Shown: positions 9,011 to 17,252 of the stretch, in pieces
Numbering within the stretch: the first letter of the stretch is position 1
How the letters are laid out: each line of letters begins with the position of its first letter
Assembly: GCA_002082585.1 (NCBI GenBank)
Contig: CP020563.1
Location: forward strand, 7,963,789 to 8,027,788
Length of the DNA: 64,000 nt
Direction: 5' to 3'
From: Kitasatospora albolonga
Lineage (GTDB): Bacteria > Actinomycetota > Actinomycetes > Streptomycetales > Streptomycetaceae
Position numbers and translations under genes: made by a program
Notes under the pieces: model-generated
Databases searched by the model: none
What the model was told of the DNA's origin: nothing
The model's input: the letters and a program-made list of their open reading frames with translations, nothing else

Positions 9011-9307
9011 TTGCGCAAGCCGTGAAATGAACGGCGGCCGGATGCCCGGCCCGGGATGCCGGACATCCGGGGGAATCAGCGGGCTTCCTCGTCCTTCATG
9101 GCCTTCGCCTCGCTCCTGAGGATGCGCATCGACTTCCCCAGGGCGCGGGCGGTGTCCGGCAGCTTCTTCGAGCCGAAGAGCACGACCACCACGATGGCCA
9201 GGATCAACAGGTGCCAGGGCTCCAGGCCGTTGCGCAACATTCTGGTCCCGCCCTTCTCTCTGCTCGCGTCCCTCTGACTGCGCGGCAATAGTTGCCGCAT
9301 TGCGCAA
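9011..9307. promoter_or_regulatory. three TTGCGCAA sites around tatA
   Basis: The 8-bp palindrome TTGCGCAA occurs at 9011-9018, 9230-9237 and 9300-9307. The middle copy overlaps codons 2-4 of tatA, the upstream copy sits about 60 nt before its start, and the downstream copy lies past its stop, upstream of terD. Next to the upstream copy is GCGGCAATAGTTGCCGC, a 7-bp inverted repeat with a 3-nt spacer. The spacing suggests operator sites for one regulator, which I cannot name. Confidence 0.4.
9076..9240 (-). CDS. tatA: short TatA/E-type twin-arginine translocase subunit
   Basis: Only 54 residues: an N-terminal membrane helix ([20 protein letters not shown]), the conserved FG hinge, then an amphipathic helix ([20 protein letters not shown]). 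This is the whole TatA core, but it lacks the long acidic tail of the main streptomycete TatA. TatA oligomerises to let folded Tat substrates cross the cytoplasmic membrane together with TatB/TatC, none of which is nearby, so it is probably a secondary paralogue. ATG at 9240 was chosen to place the membrane helix at the N-terminus; the longer frame to 9315 adds a non-conserved leader. Repeated palindromes surround the gene. Confidence 0.8.
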   Translation of the reverse strand: MLRNGLEPWHLLILAIVVVVLFGSKKLPDTARALGKSMRILRSEAKAMKDEEAR

Positions 9308-9345
9308 CTGTACAACTGTGCTGCGGAAGCGGAACGGCCGCCCCC

Positions 9346-12123
9346 TCAGTGCTCCGTGCCGCCCTCCCGTACGCCCCGCTCCGGCTCGACGCCGGACGCA
9401 TGGCGACGCTCGTAACGCCTCCGCGCCGCCGTGAGCCCCACCGCGTACAGGCCCAGCACCGAGCCGAGCAGCAGGTAGTAGAGGGGAGGCAGGGCGCTCA
9501 TGCCGAGCAGCGGACCCAGCGGGGTCAGGGGGAGCAGGACGCCGACCACCGCGAGCCCCGCCGCCGCTGCCCGCAGCGGTCCGCCCGCCCGGCGCTCGGC
9601 GGCGCTGCGGCCGGTCCGCAGCAGGACCATCACGAGCGCCTGGGTCAGCAGGTTCTCGGTGAACCACCCGGCGTGGAACGCCGCCTCGCCGTCCGTCCCG
9701 GCCGCGTTGTGCAGGGCGAGCGCGAGCACACCGAAGGTGGCGAGGTCGGCGGCGGCGTTGAGCAGCCCGAAGCCGGTGATGAAGCGCAGGAAGTCACGTG
9801 ACCGCAGCACGCTGGGCCGACGCAGGGCGGCCGCCGCCGGGCGGTCGAACGCGAAGGCGAGCTGCGCCGCGTCGAAGCACAGGTTCTGCACCAGCACCTG
9901 CGCCGGGAGCATGGGAAGGAAGGGCAGCATCAGCCCGGCCGTCAGCATCGCGATGACGTTGCCCAGGTTGGAGGAGAGGGTGATGCGGAGATAGGTGGCG
10001 ATGTTCCCGCTGCTGTGCCGCCCCGCCAGCACCGCACGGTCGATCGCGGTGAGGTCCTTCTCCGCCAGCACGACGTCGGCGGCCTCGCGCGCCACGTCGA
10101 CCGCGTTGCGCGGACAGATGCCGACATCGGCGGCGTGCAGCGCGGGCAGGTCGTTGACCCCGTCGCCGAGAAAGCCGGTCGTGCGCCCGGCGGACCGCAG
10201 CGCCGAGACGATCCGGGCCTTGTGCGCGGGGGTGCAGCGCGCGAACACGGTCGCCCGGTCGGCGACCCGCGCCAGCTCCGCGTCCGACAGGGTGTCCACC
10301 AGCTCGGCCGTCACCACATCGCCGTACCCGCCCGCCGTATCCGTGCCCGCGCCCGTGCGCAGGCCCAGGTCCTCGCACGCGCGGGCCGCCGTGCCCGGGT
10401 GGTCACCGGTCAGGACCTTGACGGTGATGCCCCGCAGGGCCAGCACACCGAGGGCGTCGGCGGCGCTCGGTGCGGGGACGTCCCGCAGCGCGACCAGGCC
10501 CACGAAGGTCAGCCCGCGTTCGTCCGCGGGGGTGTACGCCCCCGCCCGCGCGGGCCGGTCGGCCCGCGCCACGGCCAGCAGACGCAGCCCCGACTCCGCC
10601 TTGCGGTCGGCGAGGGCGAGCAGCCGCTCCCGCTCGTCCCCGTCCATCGCGCACCGTTCGAGCACCGCCTCCACGGCCCCCTTGGTCACCAGGGTGTGCA
10701 CGCCGAGCCGGCCGGGCCGCCGGAGCACCGCCGTCGCGACCCGGCGCACCGGATCGAACGGCAGCGCCGCCACACCCTCGTACGCGACGGCGGTCTCCCC
10801 GGGACCGGCCTCCTCCGCGGCGTCCAGCACCGCTTCGTCGAGGGCGTCCGGCGCGGGCAGCTCCGCCAGCTGGAGGGTCCACAGCGCACTGAGCGCCGCC
10901 CACCGCAGCACCTCGGGATCGGGCGCGTCCGAACCGTCGGTCGCCTCCTCGACGACGGGCCGGTCCTCGGTCAGCGTGCCCGTCTTGTCCAGGCACAGCA
11001 CATCGACGGCGCCCAGGTCGTGCAGGGCGGGCAGCCGTTTGACGATGACTCCGCTGGTACGGGCGAGCCGGGCCGCACCCCGCGCCAGCGCCGTCGTGAC
11101 GATGACGGGCAGCATCTCCGGGGTGAGCCCCACCGCCACGGCGACGGCGAACGGCAGTGTCTCCAGGCCCCGGCCGCGCAGCGCCGCGTTGGCCATCAGC
11201 ACCAGCGGCGGGGTCAGCAGCATGAACCGGATCAGCGTCCAGGAGATCCCCTGCACCGAACGGTCGAAGGCGCTGGCACCCCGCTGCCGGGCCCGGCCGT
11301 CGTGCGCTGCGGCGAACCGGGTCCGCCCTCCGGTGGCCACGATCACCGCCGTACCGCTGCCGGAGGTCACGCTGCTGCCCTGGAAGCACAGCTGCGGCTG
11401 AGCGAAGGGCCCGGCCCGGGCGAGCGTGGGATCGGGGGCGTCGAGCGGATGCTTCGCCACCGGCGCCGACTCCCCGGTCAGGGCCGACTGGTGCACCGTG
11501 AGCCCTCCGGCACGCAGGACCTGCACATCGGCCGGTACGAGGTCGCCCGGACCCAGCCGGATCACATCGCCCGGCACCAGATCGGCCACCGGCACGTCCC
11601 GCTCCCTGGGCGGAGCATCGGCCGAGGAGCGGCGCACGACGGTCGCCGTGGTCGCCACCAGTTCCCTGAGCGCCGCCGTCGAACGGTCGGCCCGGTGCTC
11701 CTCGGTCGAGCGCAGCAGACAGCTGACCGCGACGAGGGCGAGGATCACACAGGCCGTGCCCCACGCGGAGACGGCGGCGGAGACCAGCCCCAGGCAGAGC
11801 AGTACGGAAGTGAACGGGTCCCGGAGGCTGCGGACGAAGCGCCGGGGCCAGGGCACCGGCCGCCAGGCGGGCAGCACGTTCTCGCCGTACCGGGCGAGCC
11901 GCTCCTCGGCCCGTGCCTCCACCAGCCCGCGCGGTCCGCTGTCCAGCGAGCGCAGTATCTGCAGGGAGGTCTTCACCCGGGGGGATTCCGGTCCGGTGCC
12001 GGAGGAGGGGGCGTGGGCACCGGCGACCGGCGAGGCGGCCGGGAACGGTGTCACGGAGGCCGAAGTGCCGGGGGCGGTACGGCCGGGTCCCGCGGCTGCG
12101 CTGCCCTCAGGCACCGAGTTCAC
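9346..12123 (-). CDS. mgtA: MgtA-type P-type ATPase (magnesium importer family)
   Basis: The 925-residue protein has the P-type ATPase signature motifs in order: TGES (about residue 213), the phosphorylation site DKTGTLTE (about 376), and GDGVNDLPAL (about 652). The C-terminus has six hydrophobic segments with NLCFDAAQLAFAFD. The overall layout is that of the P3B magnesium-translocating family, which carries Mg2+ inward. The N-terminal 50 residues are an unstructured Pro/Ala/Ser-rich extension. Its GTG start overlaps the last 17 nt of the upstream ArsR gene; a second GTG four codons in would also overlap. This implies coexpression with, and probably control by, ArsR. Metal specificity (Mg versus another divalent cation) is not proven. 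Confidence 0.85.
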   Translation of the reverse strand: MNSVPEGSAAAGPGRTAPGTSASVTPFPAASPVAGAHAPSSGTGPESPRVKTSLQILRSLDSGPRGLVEARAEERLARYGENVLPAWRPVPWPRRFVRSLRDPFTSVLLCLGLVSAAVSAWGTACVILALVAVSCLLRSTEEHRADRSTAALRELVATTATVVRRSSADAPPRERDVPVADLVPGDVIRLGPGDLVPADVQVLRAGGLTVHQSALTGESAPVAKHPLDAPDPTLARAGPFAQPQLCFQGSSVTSGSGTAVIVATGGRTRFAAAHDGRARQRGASAFDRSVQGISWTLIRFMLLTPPLVLMANAALRGRGLETLPFAVAVAVGLTPEMLPVIVTTALARGAARLARTSGVIVKRLPALHDLGAVDVLCLDKTGTLTEDRPVVEEATDGSDAPDPEVLRWAALSALWTLQLAELPAPDALDEAVLDAAEEAGPGETAVAYEGVAALPFDPVRRVATAVLRRPGRLGVHTLVTKGAVEAVLERCAMDGDERERLLALADRKAESGLRLLAVARADRPARAGAYTPADERGLTFVGLVALRDVPAPSAADALGVLALRGITVKVLTGDHPGTAARACEDLGLRTGAGTDTAGGYGDVVTAELVDTLSDAELARVADRATVFARCTPAHKARIVSALRSAGRTTGFLGDGVNDLPALHAADVGICPRNAVDVAREAADVVLAEKDLTAIDRAVLAGRHSSGNIATYLRITLSSNLGNVIAMLTAGLMLPFLPMLPAQVLVQNLCFDAAQLAFAFDRPAAAALRRPSVLRSRDFLRFITGFGLLNAAADLATFGVLALALHNAAGTDGEAAFHAGWFTENLLTQALVMVLLRTGRSAAERRAGGPLRAAAAGLAVVGVLLPLTPLGPLLGMSALPPLYYLLLGSVLGLYAVGLTAARRRYERRHASGVEPERGVREGGTEH

Positions 12124-12472
12124 GCAGGCGGACGGGCTCCTGGGGCGGGTGCCCGGCGCGCTCGGCGAGCTGGCCGACCATGAGCCGGACGACCGTGACC
12201 ACGCCGGGGTCGTCGACCAGGTAGACCTGCCTGCGGCCCTCGCGGCGGGAGCGCACGAGACCGGCCAGCTTGAGCTTCGTCAGATGCTGGCTGACCGACG
12301 GGAGCGTGCCCCCGACCCGCTCGGCGAGGCCCGTCACATCGCTCTCGCCCTGCGCCAGCGCCCACACGATGTGCAGCCTCGCGGGTGTTGCCAGGAGCCC
12401 GAACGCGGCCGCGGCCTCGGCCAGCACCTCGGCGGGCGGGTCCTGGAAGCCGCCGCCGGTCCCTGTTGGCAC
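12107..12472 (-). CDS. ArsR-family winged-helix repressor
   Basis: The 121-residue product has the compact ArsR fold: LATPARLHIVWALAQGES, the recognition region VGGTLPSVSQHLTKLKLAGLV, and the beta-wing RREGRRQVYLV. It contains no cysteine at all and lacks the D-H/H-E pattern of the best-known alpha-5 zinc sites, so how it senses its signal is unclear; the few histidines (near residues 32, 66 and 110) could contribute. GTG at 12472 is chosen because GGGAGAG precedes it; the frame upstream is open but has no family similarity. It is the first gene of an operon with the MgtA-type ATPase and most likely represses it. Confidence 0.82.
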   Translation of the reverse strand: MPTGTGGGFQDPPAEVLAEAAAAFGLLATPARLHIVWALAQGESDVTGLAERVGGTLPSVSQHLTKLKLAGLVRSRREGRRQVYLVDDPGVVTVVRLMVGQLAERAGHPPQEPVRLRELGA

Positions 12473-12801
12473 TCTTGTCTCTCCCGTCCGTGGGCCGCCC
12501 GCGCGGACCCGCCGCCGCATCCGTCGCCGCGGCCGAAAGGAACCAGTGTAGAGGCCGTGCCGAGCCCACCCGGAGCCGTGCCGGGCGCACACCGACTGCC
12601 GTACAGGCCACAAGAGTCCACAAGCCGGGCGGCAGAGGGGCGGGAAACGGCAGGAGTGAGCGAGCGGAATCCGCATCGGTCAACAACGATCAACCCGCTC
12701 GGACCGGGCCGCCGGTTGCCATGCTGGGCCCGTAGCGATGTCCGAACGGCTGAACCGAGCTTCGCCAGAGGTGTGCGGCTCACTCGCGGGAGAAGTGGTC
12801 G
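12473..12801. other. 329-bp divergent intergenic region
   Basis: This separates the ArsR gene and the conservon-type GTPase gene and must hold both promoters. I see no convincing small gene. The motif GGTCAACAACGATCAACC near 12680 is the least GC-rich part and could be part of an operator or promoter. Confidence 0.4.
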
Positions 12802-13458
12802 ATGTCCTCCGAGCACGTCGAAAGCACGCACGGCACGCACGGCACGCACGACACCCACAGCGCTCACAGCGCTCACGGGGACGGCGACGACACCGCGATG
12901 GCCCTGAAGATTCTGGTGGCGGGCGGGTTCGGAGCCGGGAAGACGACGCTCGTCGGCGCGGTCAGTGATATCCGGCCGCTGCGGACGGAGGAGCCGCTGA
13001 GCGAGGCCGGGCGGGGACTGGACGACACGGAAGGGGTGGCGCGGAAGACCGCCTCGACCGTAGCGATGGATTTCGGCCGTATTACCATCCACGCCGGTCT
13101 GTCGCTGTACCTGTTCGGCACACCGGGGCAGGACCGCTTCTGGTTCCTGTGGGACGAGCTGTCCGAAGGCGCGCTGGCAGCGGTCGTCCTCGCCGACACC
13201 CGGCGCCTGGAGGACTGCTTCGCGGCCGTCGACTACTTCGAGCGTCGGCGCATACCGTTCGTCGTCGCCGTCAACCGCTTCCCCGGGGCGCGCGCCTACG
13301 CGGCGCAGGATGTGTCCCACGCCCTTGACCTGGACCGGGGCACCCCCGTCGTGCTCTGCGACGCCCGTGACCGCGACTCCGGGAAGGACGTCCTGATCCG
13401 TACGGTCGAGTACGCCGGGCGCATGCACACCGCCCGGCTCCTCGACGCCGTCGGCTGA
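12802..13458 (+). CDS. conservon-type (CvnD-like) small GTPase
   Basis: A 218-residue GTP-binding protein with the P-loop GGFGAGKTTLVGAVSDI (residues 38-54), a G3-like block FGTPGQDRFWFLWDEL, and the VAVNRF (NKxD-like) region. It matches the fourth protein of streptomycete conservons, which act like a eukaryotic-style membrane switch with a sensor kinase, a roadblock protein and a DUF742 protein. Here the kinase and DUF742 partners are absent; a roadblock gene lies 0.6 kb downstream. The N-terminal 35 residues are unusual: repeats of HGTHGTHDTHSAHSAHG encoded by a 9-bp tandem repeat. The ATG at 12802 follows GGGAGAAG; an ATG at 12898 would skip the His-rich part. Confidence 0.85.
   Translation: MSSEHVESTHGTHGTHDTHSAHSAHGDGDDTAMALKILVAGGFGAGKTTLVGAVSDIRPLRTEEPLSEAGRGLDDTEGVARKTASTVAMDFGRITIHAGLSLYLFGTPGQDRFWFLWDELSEGALAAVVLADTRRLEDCFAAVDYFERRRIPFVVAVNRFPGARAYAAQDVSHALDLDRGTPVVLCDARDRDSGKDVLIRTVEYAGRMHTARLLDAVG
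12829..12882 (+). repeat. 9-bp tandem repeat encoding His-Gly-Thr units
   Basis: Degenerate copies of GGCACGCAC and AGCGCTCAC follow one another inside the GTPase reading frame. Copy number changes would keep the frame and only alter the His-rich N-terminal tail. Confidence 0.7.
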
Positions 13459-13470
13459 CCGGCCGACGGC
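13447..13470. terminator. bidirectional terminator hairpin
   Basis: GCCGTCGGC pairs perfectly with GCCGACGGC around a 6-nt loop. It spans the stop codon of the GTPase gene and lies 14 nt before the stop of the convergent PPOX gene. Confidence 0.5.
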
Positions 13471-13483
13471 GGACCGCAGCCGG

Positions 13484-13912
13484 TCAGTCCGCCATGTCGG
13501 CCAGGGCGATGACCTTGTCGATCCGCACCCGCACCACCAGTTCACCGGGTACGCCGTTGCGCCGGCCGAACTCCTCGGCGGCCTCCGGCCCGACATAGCG
13601 CCCGGCGATCCGCGTCGCCCACCGCAGCAGCTCCTCGGGGTCCTCGCTCAGCTCCGCCCGCCCCTGCACCACGGCGAACGCGTACGGCGGCCGGTCGTCG
13701 TCGACGCACAGGGAGACCCGCCCGTCGCGCTCCAGATTGCGGCCTTTCACACTCTTTTTGCCGGTGTTGAAGACCAGGGAGTCACCGTCGAGGAGGAACC
13801 AGACGGGCGCGATGTGCGGACTGCCGTCGGCCCGTACGGTTGACACCTTCGCGGTGCGGGTCCCCTCGGAGAGGAAGGCCCGCCATTCTTCGTCGGTCAT
13901 GTGGTGTGCCAT
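13484..13912 (-). CDS. PPOX-class (F420-dependent) flavin/deazaflavin oxidoreductase
   Basis: The 142-residue protein has the split beta-barrel features of the pyridoxamine 5'-phosphate oxidase-like family: RTAKVSTVRADGSPHIAPVWFLLDGDSLVFNTGKKSVKGRNLERDGRVSLCVDD spread over residues 18-70, with the PxxxPVWF strand and the GKKxxKxRNL segment that contacts the cofactor phosphate. Actinobacterial members of this length commonly use F420. The reduced substrate is unknown. ATG at 13912 is used; no strong ribosome-binding site is visible. It sits inverted between two conservon-type genes, so it interrupts what is normally one operon. Confidence 0.82.
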   Translation of the reverse strand: MAHHMTDEEWRAFLSEGTRTAKVSTVRADGSPHIAPVWFLLDGDSLVFNTGKKSVKGRNLERDGRVSLCVDDDRPPYAFAVVQGRAELSEDPEELLRWATRIAGRYVGPEAAEEFGRRNGVPGELVVRVRIDKVIALADMAD

Positions 13913-14054
13913 GCGTCCATCCTGGGGCCGATGCGGGCATGGCGCGAAGCGGCACCCCGGGCCGCGAGGGGCGCTTGCCCCTGCGGAAGCGGTGCGCAAG
14001 GCTTACGCGCGTAGCGGGGGGCACGGGGAACGAAGGTACGGGGAGGACGAGCAG

Positions 14055-14468
14055 ATGACGCTTGACCGGGGACTCGACTGGCTCCTGGACGACCTCACCA
14101 GCAGGGTGCGGTTCATACGGCACGCCCTGGTGCTGTCGAACGACGGCCTGGTCACCGGGGCCAGCACCGGACTGGCCCGCGAGGATGCCGAACACCTGGC
14201 CGCGGTCTCCTCCGGCCTGCACAGCCTGGCCCGGGGGTCGGGGCGCCACTTCCGGGCCGGACGGGCCCGCCAGACCATGGTCGAGTTCGACGAGGCCCTG
14301 CTCTTCGTGACCGCGGCGGGCGACGGCAGCTGCCTGTGCGTGCTGACCGAGGCCGAGGCCGACGTGGGCCAGGTGGCGTACGAGATGACCCTGCTCGTCA
14401 ACCGGGTCGGCGAGCACCTCGGCGTATCCGTCCGCCAGAGCGGCCCCGGGGAGCTGGACCCCTTCTGA
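14055..14468 (+). CDS. roadblock/LC7 domain protein (conservon CvnB-like)
   Basis: A 137-residue roadblock-fold protein starting LDWLLDDLTSRVRFIRHALVLSNDGLVTGASTGL, followed by the typical EHLAAVSSGLHSLA helix and VAYEMTLLVNRVGEHL near the end. In streptomycete conservons this protein regulates the nucleotide state of the partner GTPase and associates with the membrane sensor. The GTPase-like gene upstream is the obvious partner. The ATG at 14055 has GGGAGGA upstream. No DUF742 gene follows it, so this is an incomplete conservon. Confidence 0.88.
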   Translation: MTLDRGLDWLLDDLTSRVRFIRHALVLSNDGLVTGASTGLAREDAEHLAAVSSGLHSLARGSGRHFRAGRARQTMVEFDEALLFVTAAGDGSCLCVLTEAEADVGQVAYEMTLLVNRVGEHLGVSVRQSGPGELDPF

Positions 14469-14595
14469 CCCCTCCCACCTCTCTGACCTGCTTCTTTCCT
14501 GGATCTGAAGAGGTTATCCACAGGCTCGGGCGGAAGTGACCCGGCCGGGCTACCGTGATCACGGAGAGTATTCGAGGTTCACGGGGAGGACGATC

Positions 14596-15693
14596 ATGAC
14601 GGTCGAGGAAGCGGTCCGCGCGCATGCCGGAGATGCCGCCGCGGGGGACGGGCCGGAGGGCCGGGACACCGGGGTCGGCCGGGACGACGGGCGGGTGCGC
14701 GCGTCGCCCGGCGGTGCGGCGGCCACCGTGGCCTCCGGCCGTGCGGCACAGGAACTGGGGCTGCGGCGCGGTGAGTTCGAGCTCGCGGTGCATCTCGGGC
14801 TGATCACCGTGGTCGCCGCACCCGGCGCCGGGCGGCCACGGGTGCACGAGCGGGAGATCGCGCGCCTGCGGGAGCGGCCGGGGTTCCCCGACGATCTGGC
14901 GGAGCGGGTGCGCACCGTCGGTACGGCGGACGGCGCGGCGCTGCTCGGCATCGCTCCCGCGCGCTTCACCCGGCTGGCCCGGGCGGGCTGCGTCTCACCG
15001 GTCACGTTCTATCTGAACCGGTATCGCGCGGTCGTCTGGCTCTATCTCGCGGACGAACTGGCCGCGTTCGCGGCGCGGGAGCCCGATCTGCTCGCCGGGC
15101 GGACGCCTCCCGGCATGCGCACGATGCTGGAGGCGGGGGACGACCGGAGGGCGCGGAACTGGCGGTCCCAGCGGATCGACCGGCTGCTGAACCGCACCCG
15201 CGACCCCTGGGCGCGCGCGGCGGTGGAGGCATCGGCGCTGGACTCCGCGCATCTGGCGGAAGTGGTGGAGGACCCCTACGAACGGGCCTATCTCGTACGG
15301 GTGCGGCCGGAGCCCGTCTTCGGACGGCCGGGCTCCGTGGCGGCCAGGGAGACCCTGGGGGAGCTGATGCTGGCGGACGACCCCGACGAGATCCTGTGGC
15401 GGCGGATCAACCTCACTCTGGAGCTGGACCGCGCCCGTGAGGACCGGCCCGCACCGCACCCGGGCGACGATCCCGGGCCCGGGAGGACGCCCGCCCCGGC
15501 CCCCACCCCACGCGCGACGCCACCGCAGCCCCCACCCGCCGCCGGGCCGACACCGGCTTCACCGACCTCATCGGCCCCGCAGCCCCCGCCGCTCCCGTCG
15601 TCTCCTGCCGGGGACGTGCCCTCCCGCGTACCGGAGGTGAGCGCAAAGGGACTGCTGGCCCGGCTGCGACGGCGTCGGCGGGGCGACCGGTAG
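14596..15693 (+). CDS. DUF6397 family protein
   Basis: The 365-residue protein has an N-terminal region ASGRAAQELGLRRGEFELAVHLGLI that resembles a helix-turn-helix or excisionase-like DNA-binding module, repeated in weaker form near residue 125 (GAALLGIAPARFTRLARAGCV). A conserved middle (NWRSQRIDRLLNRTRDPWARAAVEA) follows, then a long Pro-rich tail from about residue 295 and a very basic C-terminus (LLARLRRRRRGDR). This matches what I know as DUF6397, a streptomycete-specific family of unknown function. A DNA-binding role is inferred only. ATG at 14596 has GGGGAGGA upstream. Confidence 0.7.
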   Translation: MTVEEAVRAHAGDAAAGDGPEGRDTGVGRDDGRVRASPGGAAATVASGRAAQELGLRRGEFELAVHLGLITVVAAPGAGRPRVHEREIARLRERPGFPDDLAERVRTVGTADGAALLGIAPARFTRLARAGCVSPVTFYLNRYRAVVWLYLADELAAFAAREPDLLAGRTPPGMRTMLEAGDDRRARNWRSQRIDRLLNRTRDPWARAAVEASALDSAHLAEVVEDPYERAYLVRVRPEPVFGRPGSVAARETLGELMLADDPDEILWRRINLTLELDRAREDRPAPHPGDDPGPGRTPAPAPTPRATPPQPPPAAGPTPASPTSSAPQPPPLPSSPAGDVPSRVPEVSAKGLLARLRRRRRGDR

Positions 15694-15757
15694 GGCGACG
15701 GGCGGGCGGCGAACATACCGATCGCGGACAGGCGTTCGAGTCGGGCATCATGTCCGC

Positions 15758-16246
15758 ATGCTGATCAGGGAAGCCACCACCGAGGACTGGGCCGCCATCT
15801 GGCCGTTCTTCCGTACCGTCGTCGCCGCGGGCGAGACCCTCACCTATCCGCTCGACCTCGGGAAGGAGGAGGCACGGGGATGGTGGTACGTCGCCGCGCC
15901 GAACCGCGTCGTCGTGGCCGTCGACGAAGCGGGAACGGTCCTCGGTACGGCGAAGATGAACCGGAACCACATGGGCAACGGTTCGCACGTCGCCAGCGCC
16001 ACGTACATGGTCGACCCCGACCGCTCGGGCAGGGGCGTGGGACGGGCCCTGTGCGAGTACTCGGTCGAGTGGGCCCGCGCGTCGGGCTTCCGGTCGATGC
16101 AGTTCAACGCGGTGGTAGAGACGAACACCCGCGCGGTCAAGCTGTACGAGTCGATCGGCTTCGAGGTGATCGGAACCCTCCCCGAGGGCTTCAACCACCC
16201 GACCGAGGGCTATGTGGGGCTGCACATCATGCACAAGGCCCTCTGA
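15758..16246 (+). CDS. GNAT family N-acetyltransferase
   Basis: The 162-residue protein has the GNAT acetyl-CoA site DRSGRGVGRALCEYSVEWARASG (residues 88-110) with the RxGxG signature, and the C-terminal NTRAVKLYESIGFEVIGTLPEGF motif found in the phosphinothricin/L-amino acid acetyltransferase-like subgroup. It would move an acetyl group from acetyl-CoA to a primary amine on an unknown small molecule or protein. The start ATG has little leader sequence similarity to a ribosome-binding site, so it may be leaderless. No operon partner is evident. Confidence 0.85.
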   Translation: MLIREATTEDWAAIWPFFRTVVAAGETLTYPLDLGKEEARGWWYVAAPNRVVVAVDEAGTVLGTAKMNRNHMGNGSHVASATYMVDPDRSGRGVGRALCEYSVEWARASGFRSMQFNAVVETNTRAVKLYESIGFEVIGTLPEGFNHPTEGYVGLHIMHKAL

Positions 16247-16533
16247 AGCCCGTACGGCGTCGCCTTGTACGGCGTCGGTCCCGCATTGCATCCGCCCCGT
16301 ACGGCGTCGCCGCCGCAGCCGCATCCGGGCACTGCCCGCCCGGCCCGGCCACTTGACCCACTGTTTGCCGACGGTGGCGTGAAGCGACTGTCCGCCTTGT
16401 GCGAAGTGGCGGAGGTATGGGTGCAGTTGGTTCGTGAGGCGGCGCACGGGGCGACTGCACCCTCCCGGGGCGATGGCAGTACTGTGCGCCCCACCGCCAT
16501 TCGGGCGATGAGATCCAGCTGGAGGAAGTACCC

Positions 16534-17193
16534 ATGATCATTTCCAGGAGGTCGTGGCGTGGCGCGGGAGCACTCGTGGCCGCCGCGGTCGTCGGTCTGA
16601 CCGGAGGCGTCATCTCCGCCGGTCCGGCCATGGCCCACACGCCCACGTGGTCCGTGACCTGTTCCGAGGTGACGGTCGACCTCAAGGACTACACGAGCGG
16701 CGTCCCCAACACGGTGACCGTCTCCGTGGACGGCAAGGACCTGCTGCCCACCCGGACGTTCGACCGTGAGTTCCACGAGAAGCTCACGCTTCCCGAGCAC
16801 TCCGCGCCGGTGACCGTCCGACTGGTCGTCAAGGACGCGGGCGAAGGCGGCAAGCACTCGCTCGACGAGACGAAGACGGCCGAGGTGTGCGAGGGGACGA
16901 CTCCCTCGCCGACGCCGCCCTCGCCGACCCCGACCGTCACCGAGCCGACCCCGACCGAGTCGACGCCGTCGGAGACCCCGGGCACGCAGACGCCCGAGCC
17001 GAGCACCACCCCCAGCGGGCAGCCTTCGGAGTCCGCTCCCGCCGTTCCCGCCCCGAGCCCCACCACGCCGGATCTGGCCGAGACCGGTTCCTCCTCCGCC
17101 ACGCCGGTCATAGGCGCTGCCGCCCTCGCGGTTCTGCTCGCAGGCGGCGGCATCCTGTGGGCCGTCCGCAAGCGGCGCACCTCCGAGAACTGA
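16534..17193 (+). CDS. secreted LAXTG cell-wall-anchored protein
   Basis: A 219-residue export protein. It has an N-terminal signal peptide (residues 1-35, ending AMA-HTP), a small ordered domain of about 90 residues with two cysteines, and a Thr/Pro/Ser/Glu-rich stalk of about 60 residues. The C-terminal sorting signal is LAETG followed by a hydrophobic segment (AALAVLLAGGGILWAV) and a basic tail RKRRTSEN. LAXTG is the motif cut by streptomycete class E sortases, so the mature protein should be covalently attached to peptidoglycan and stand off the surface on the stalk. The ATG follows GGAGGAAG. The ligand or function of the head domain is unknown. Confidence 0.85.
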   Translation: MIISRRSWRGAGALVAAAVVGLTGGVISAGPAMAHTPTWSVTCSEVTVDLKDYTSGVPNTVTVSVDGKDLLPTRTFDREFHEKLTLPEHSAPVTVRLVVKDAGEGGKHSLDETKTAEVCEGTTPSPTPPSPTPTVTEPTPTESTPSETPGTQTPEPSTTPSGQPSESAPAVPAPSPTTPDLAETGSSSATPVIGAAALAVLLAGGGILWAVRKRRTSEN

Positions 17194-17215
17194 CCCCGGA
17201 CACTCGGCGGCCGAG

Positions 17216-17252
17216 GGGCGTGCCGCACCGCTGAAGGCGGTGCGGCACGCCC
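17216..17252. terminator. strong terminator between convergent genes
   Basis: A perfect 16-bp stem (17216-17231 with 17237-17252) with a 5-nt loop, between the LAXTG gene and the convergent phosphatase gene, directly abutting the latter's stop codon. Confidence 0.9.

Noticed and set aside
9995..12183. Long plus-strand open frames opposite the MgtA-type ATPase
   Set aside because: Shadows of a gene with clear P-type ATPase motifs on the minus strand.
16251..16313. Three short GTACGGCGTCG words after the GNAT gene, considered as a repeat array
   Set aside because: Only an 11-bp word with irregular spacing, common composition for this genome.
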